Of a DNA stretch of 7,551 nucleotides, positions 6,486 through 7,551 are shown piece after piece. Position numbers and translations under genes: made by a program. This DNA is from Desulfurococcales archaeon (GTDB lineage: Archaea; Thermoproteota; Thermoprotei_A; Sulfolobales; NBVN01): contig JAGDWE010000075.1 of the NCBI GenBank assembly GCA_023255965.1, positions 1-7,551 of the forward strand. Direction: 5' to 3'. The notes beneath the pieces were generated by a model. That model did no database searches and had not been told where the DNA came from. It saw only the letters and a program-made list of their open reading frames with translations. Numbering within the stretch: position 1 is the first letter of the stretch; each line of letters opens with the position of its first letter.

Positions 6486-6494
6486 TTTGCTAAG

Positions 6495-7235
6495 TCATGT
6501 TTTAGGAGCTAATAAATATTTAACTTGGGTATCATCAATAATCTTAAAAGATATTGATAATGGAATTTCATTACCATATCGCAGTTCGACGACTTCGGCA
6601 ACGTTAAGTAAATCACTTATTCTACCTAAGTAATCTGTATCGTAGACGTTCTTACTCGGTTTACTAACATTTAACTCCAATAACGAGCCGCTAATTTTAG
6701 ATAATTTTACCTGAGCGTTCAGCCCTAACGCCCTAAGTAGCATATACTCGGAGGTCTCGCTTATGAATTCGATTCCATCGCTATCTTCTAATTCCTTTAT
6801 AGCATCCCTTAGAGCGGATGAAAGTGCTAAAGCCGTAACCCCAAACTCTAGATTAATTTCTGGTAATTCTGTAGATGCTACTTCAATATTCCTGAATTTA
6901 TACCTAGTTTTAACTCTGCCCTCGATTGTGATTTCATGGAATTCCTCATTAGCCATTATGGTCATTCTATCGCCCTTCTTAGGTCTGGAGAGTACTTTAA
7001 CCAAGCTACTCAGGTTTAAGCCTATTAGTAAGTCTCCACCAACTTTGTACTCCATGAACGCTGATGAAGGCATAAATATCTCTACTAGCGCCACTTTAGC
7101 TGGATCTAAGGCCTTAATTTCTACCCCCTTACTTGTAATAAGAAGGCCAGCTTCATCAGCTATATTAGCTAGGGTGTTCAGTATGATAACTAAGTTTTTA
7201 GCGCTAGGATGCACAATCATCCACGAATCAACCAT
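6495..7235 (-). CDS. pcn: DNA polymerase sliding clamp (PCNA)
   Basis: From ATG 7235 the protein has 246 residues, the standard PCNA length. It forms a trimeric ring on DNA that holds polymerase, ligase, FEN1 and other PIP-box proteins. The first domain carries the diagnostic EIKALDPAKVALVEIFMP near residues 39-56. The interdomain connector is near 118-130 (ASTELPEINLEF). The second domain ends in the typical basic and hydrophobic strands, and the C-terminus is YLLAPKT, matching the conserved Y-x-L-A-P-(K/R) end. A TTG at 7244 would add three residues; ATG 7220 would remove five and cut close to the first strand. Crenarchaea often have several PCNA paralogues forming heterotrimers, and I cannot tell which this is. 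A TATA-like box lies upstream, and the gene heads a likely operon with the Lrp-type regulator. Confidence 0.95.
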   Translation of the reverse strand: MVDSWMIVHPSAKNLVIILNTLANIADEAGLLITSKGVEIKALDPAKVALVEIFMPSSAFMEYKVGGDLLIGLNLSSLVKVLSRPKKGDRMTIMANEEFHEITIEGRVKTRYKFRNIEVASTELPEINLEFGVTALALSSALRDAIKELEDSDGIEFISETSEYMLLRALGLNAQVKLSKISGSLLELNVSKPSKNVYDTDYLGRISDLLNVAEVVELRYGNEIPLSISFKIIDDTQVKYLLAPKT

Positions 7236-7269
7236 AAACTTCAATCCCAGATACTGTTACGCACATCGA

Positions 7270-7282
7270 AATTTATATTATT
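7270..7282 (-). promoter_or_regulatory. TATA-like promoter element of pcna
   Basis: The minus strand reads ATAATATAAAT 36-46 bases before ATG 7235. This predicts a transcription start near 7245-7250 and a short leader. It is the only strong AT-rich box in proper position for the pcna/lrp/174-residue gene group. Confidence 0.5.
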
Positions 7283-7295
7283 ATAGGTGTAGTAG

Positions 7296-7306
7296 TACTT
7301 ATAAAC
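7296..7306 (+). promoter_or_regulatory. TATA-like box ahead of the structured right-edge segment
   Basis: TACTTATAAAC fits a crenarchaeal TATA box and predicts a plus-strand start near 7325-7332, at the second arm of the left palindrome. If real, it would drive a non-coding transcript through the folded segment. The minus strand of the same box is further from pcna than the box at 7270-7282. Confidence 0.35.
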
Positions 7307-7312
7307 CGAAGG

Positions 7313-7332
7313 CCTTGCCTTTAAAGGCAGGG
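7313..7332. repeat. Left-end palindrome
   Basis: TGCCTTTAAAGGCA at 7316-7329 is a perfect 14-base palindrome. With the flanking CCT/GGG it can form an eight-pair stem (one G-U pair) with a TTAA loop. Subterminal hairpins of this kind are recognised as single strands by IS200/IS605 transposases, which is why it is taken as a possible left end. Confidence 0.6.
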
Positions 7333-7354
7333 ATGAAGGTCTATAAGCCTCTGT

Positions 7355-7396
7355 GCTCCTCAATTCTCCCGGTGATGAAGATAGCGTCTGAGGAGC
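7355..7396 (+). ncRNA. Predicted stem-loop within the structured segment (possible omega-RNA-like RNA)
   Basis: GCTCCTCA at 7355-7362 is exactly complementary to TGAGGAGC at 7389-7396, an eight-pair stem closing a 26-base loop. A second stem, GCTTT/AAAGC at 7407-7411 and 7417-7421, follows directly, and CACG/CGTG at 7457-7460 and 7470-7473 may form a third. A series of stems behind a TATA-like box is better explained by a structured RNA than by chance, but transcription is not shown. Confidence 0.35.
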
Positions 7397-7429
7397 CTCC
7401 GGGGCCGCTTTCAGATAAAGCTCTGCTGA

Positions 7430-7551
7430 TGTAAGGTAGCACGCAGTTTAAACCTCACGCCCTTGGAGGCCGTGATAATAACCATAACCTCAAGTCCTGA
7501 CCTCCTCCCCGCCCTGAAGGGCGAGGGCTCCCTTAGAGCAGGGAGGTTTGG
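7430..7551 (+). pseudogene. Possible TnpB C-terminal tail remnant, open to the right edge
   Basis: After a TGA at 7427-7429 this frame is open for 40 codons to the window end and has no good start. It reads LNLTPLEAVIITITSSPDLL, then PALKGEGSLRAGRF. As I recall, tails of the type TSSPxxLPALKGG are seen at the ends of crenarchaeal TnpB proteins, because the element's right-end hairpins are translated there. The catalytic RuvC and zinc-finger parts of TnpB are absent upstream, and stops in all frames separate this from the left palindrome. It may simply reflect the conserved right-end DNA and not selection on protein. Confidence 0.3.
7507..7545. repeat. Tandem GC-rich hairpins at the putative right end
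   Basis: The first hairpin has GCCC (7511-7514) pairing with GGGC (7519-7522) around a TGAA loop, extended outward by CG, one mismatch and further pairs to 7507/7526. The second has CTCCCT (7528-7533) pairing with AGGGAG (7540-7545) around TAGAGC. CCTCC at 7501-7505 could alternatively pair with GGAGG at 7542-7546. The pattern suits an IS200/IS605-type right end or the 3' end of its RNA, and could also act as a terminator, though no long T run follows within the window. Confidence 0.55.

Larger units (their letters stand above)
7296..7551 (+). mobile_element. Possible remnant or minimal IS200/IS605-type element, or its associated RNA, running off the right edge
   Basis: This stretch has no intact gene and is GC-richer (about 56% over 7341-7551 by my count) than the AT-rich genes to its left. 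It starts with a TATA-like TACTTATAAA and a palindrome (7313-7332), contains internal stems at 7355-7396 and 7407-7421, and ends in two tandem GC-rich hairpins (7507-7526 and 7528-7545). GCCCTGAAGGGC at the right matches what I recall of right ends of archaeal IS200/IS605 elements, where the tnpB 3' end and the guide (omega) RNA overlap. No HUH transposase or RuvC-like TnpB motif is in the window. It may be a deletion derivative, a palindrome-bounded non-autonomous element, or the flank of an element beginning beyond 7551. The left boundary is approximate. Confidence 0.4.

Noticed and set aside
6457..6494. Lrp operator palindrome in the gap after pcna
   Set aside because: The AT-rich sequence has only a few symmetric positions, no better than expected by chance in such DNA.
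7372..7391. C/D-box sRNA candidate (GTGATGA at 7372-7378 and CTGA at 7388-7391)
   Set aside because: The guide between the boxes would be only nine bases, and no properly spaced C' and D pair follows; the boxes fall in the loop and arm of the eight-pair stem, which is the better explanation.
6763..7434. A 223-codon plus-strand frame opposite pcna and continuing into the right-edge segment
   Set aside because: Most of it is the exact antisense of the secure PCNA gene, its product is Ser/Leu-rich like typical antisense shadows, and it ends inside the structured non-coding segment.
1..7551. tRNA, rRNA genes or CRISPR array
   Set aside because: No cloverleaf with a recognisable T-loop, no rRNA-like stretch, and no regularly spaced direct repeats were seen.

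Overview
The window looks like a stretch of thermophilic crenarchaeal (Thermoproteota) chromosome. The pointers are archaeal-type proteins throughout (A/V-type ATPase subunit a/I, Fap7-like adenylate kinase, HerA-fold ATPase, archaeal MetRS, iron-sulfur primase large subunit PriL, PCNA, Lrp/AsnC regulator), A+T-rich protein-coding DNA, TATA-like boxes, occasional GTG starts, GGTG/GGAGGT-type ribosome binding sites and tight gene packing with stop/start overlaps. I cannot fix the genus from the sequence alone.

Layout. (1) 1-345, plus strand: the 3' end of the A-type ATP synthase subunit a/I gene, split into two reading frames at a TAGTG stop/start junction. (2) 335-916, plus: a Fap7/AK6-type nucleotide kinase overlapping the end of the ATPase gene. 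(3) 894-2371, minus: an uncharacterised 137-residue protein followed by a HerA/DUF87-type ATPase; the ATPase converges on the kinase with a 23-bp overlap. (4) 2372-2587: a spacer with unproven short reading frames on both strands. (5) 2588-4306, minus: methionyl-tRNA synthetase, divergent from (6) 4365-5468, plus: DNA primase large subunit, through a short AT-rich shared promoter region. (7) 5465-7235, minus: PCNA, then an Lrp/AsnC regulator, then an uncharacterised 174-residue protein translationally coupled to the regulator; this group converges on priL, and the two stop codons share one TTAA. (8) About 7296-7551: a GC-richer, strongly folded segment with a left-end palindrome, internal stems and tandem right-edge hairpins. 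It resembles the ends of archaeal IS200/IS605 elements and their associated RNA, without a transposase or intact TnpB gene in view.

How the genes fit together. Primase and sliding clamp flank a regulator and an unknown protein, giving a small replication neighbourhood. MetRS and the Fap7-like kinase belong to translation and ribosome maturation. The HerA-like ATPase with its small partner is the least explained gene pair. The right-edge segment is the best candidate for something mobile or RNA-based. The broken ATPase gene is the clearest anomaly in the core genes.
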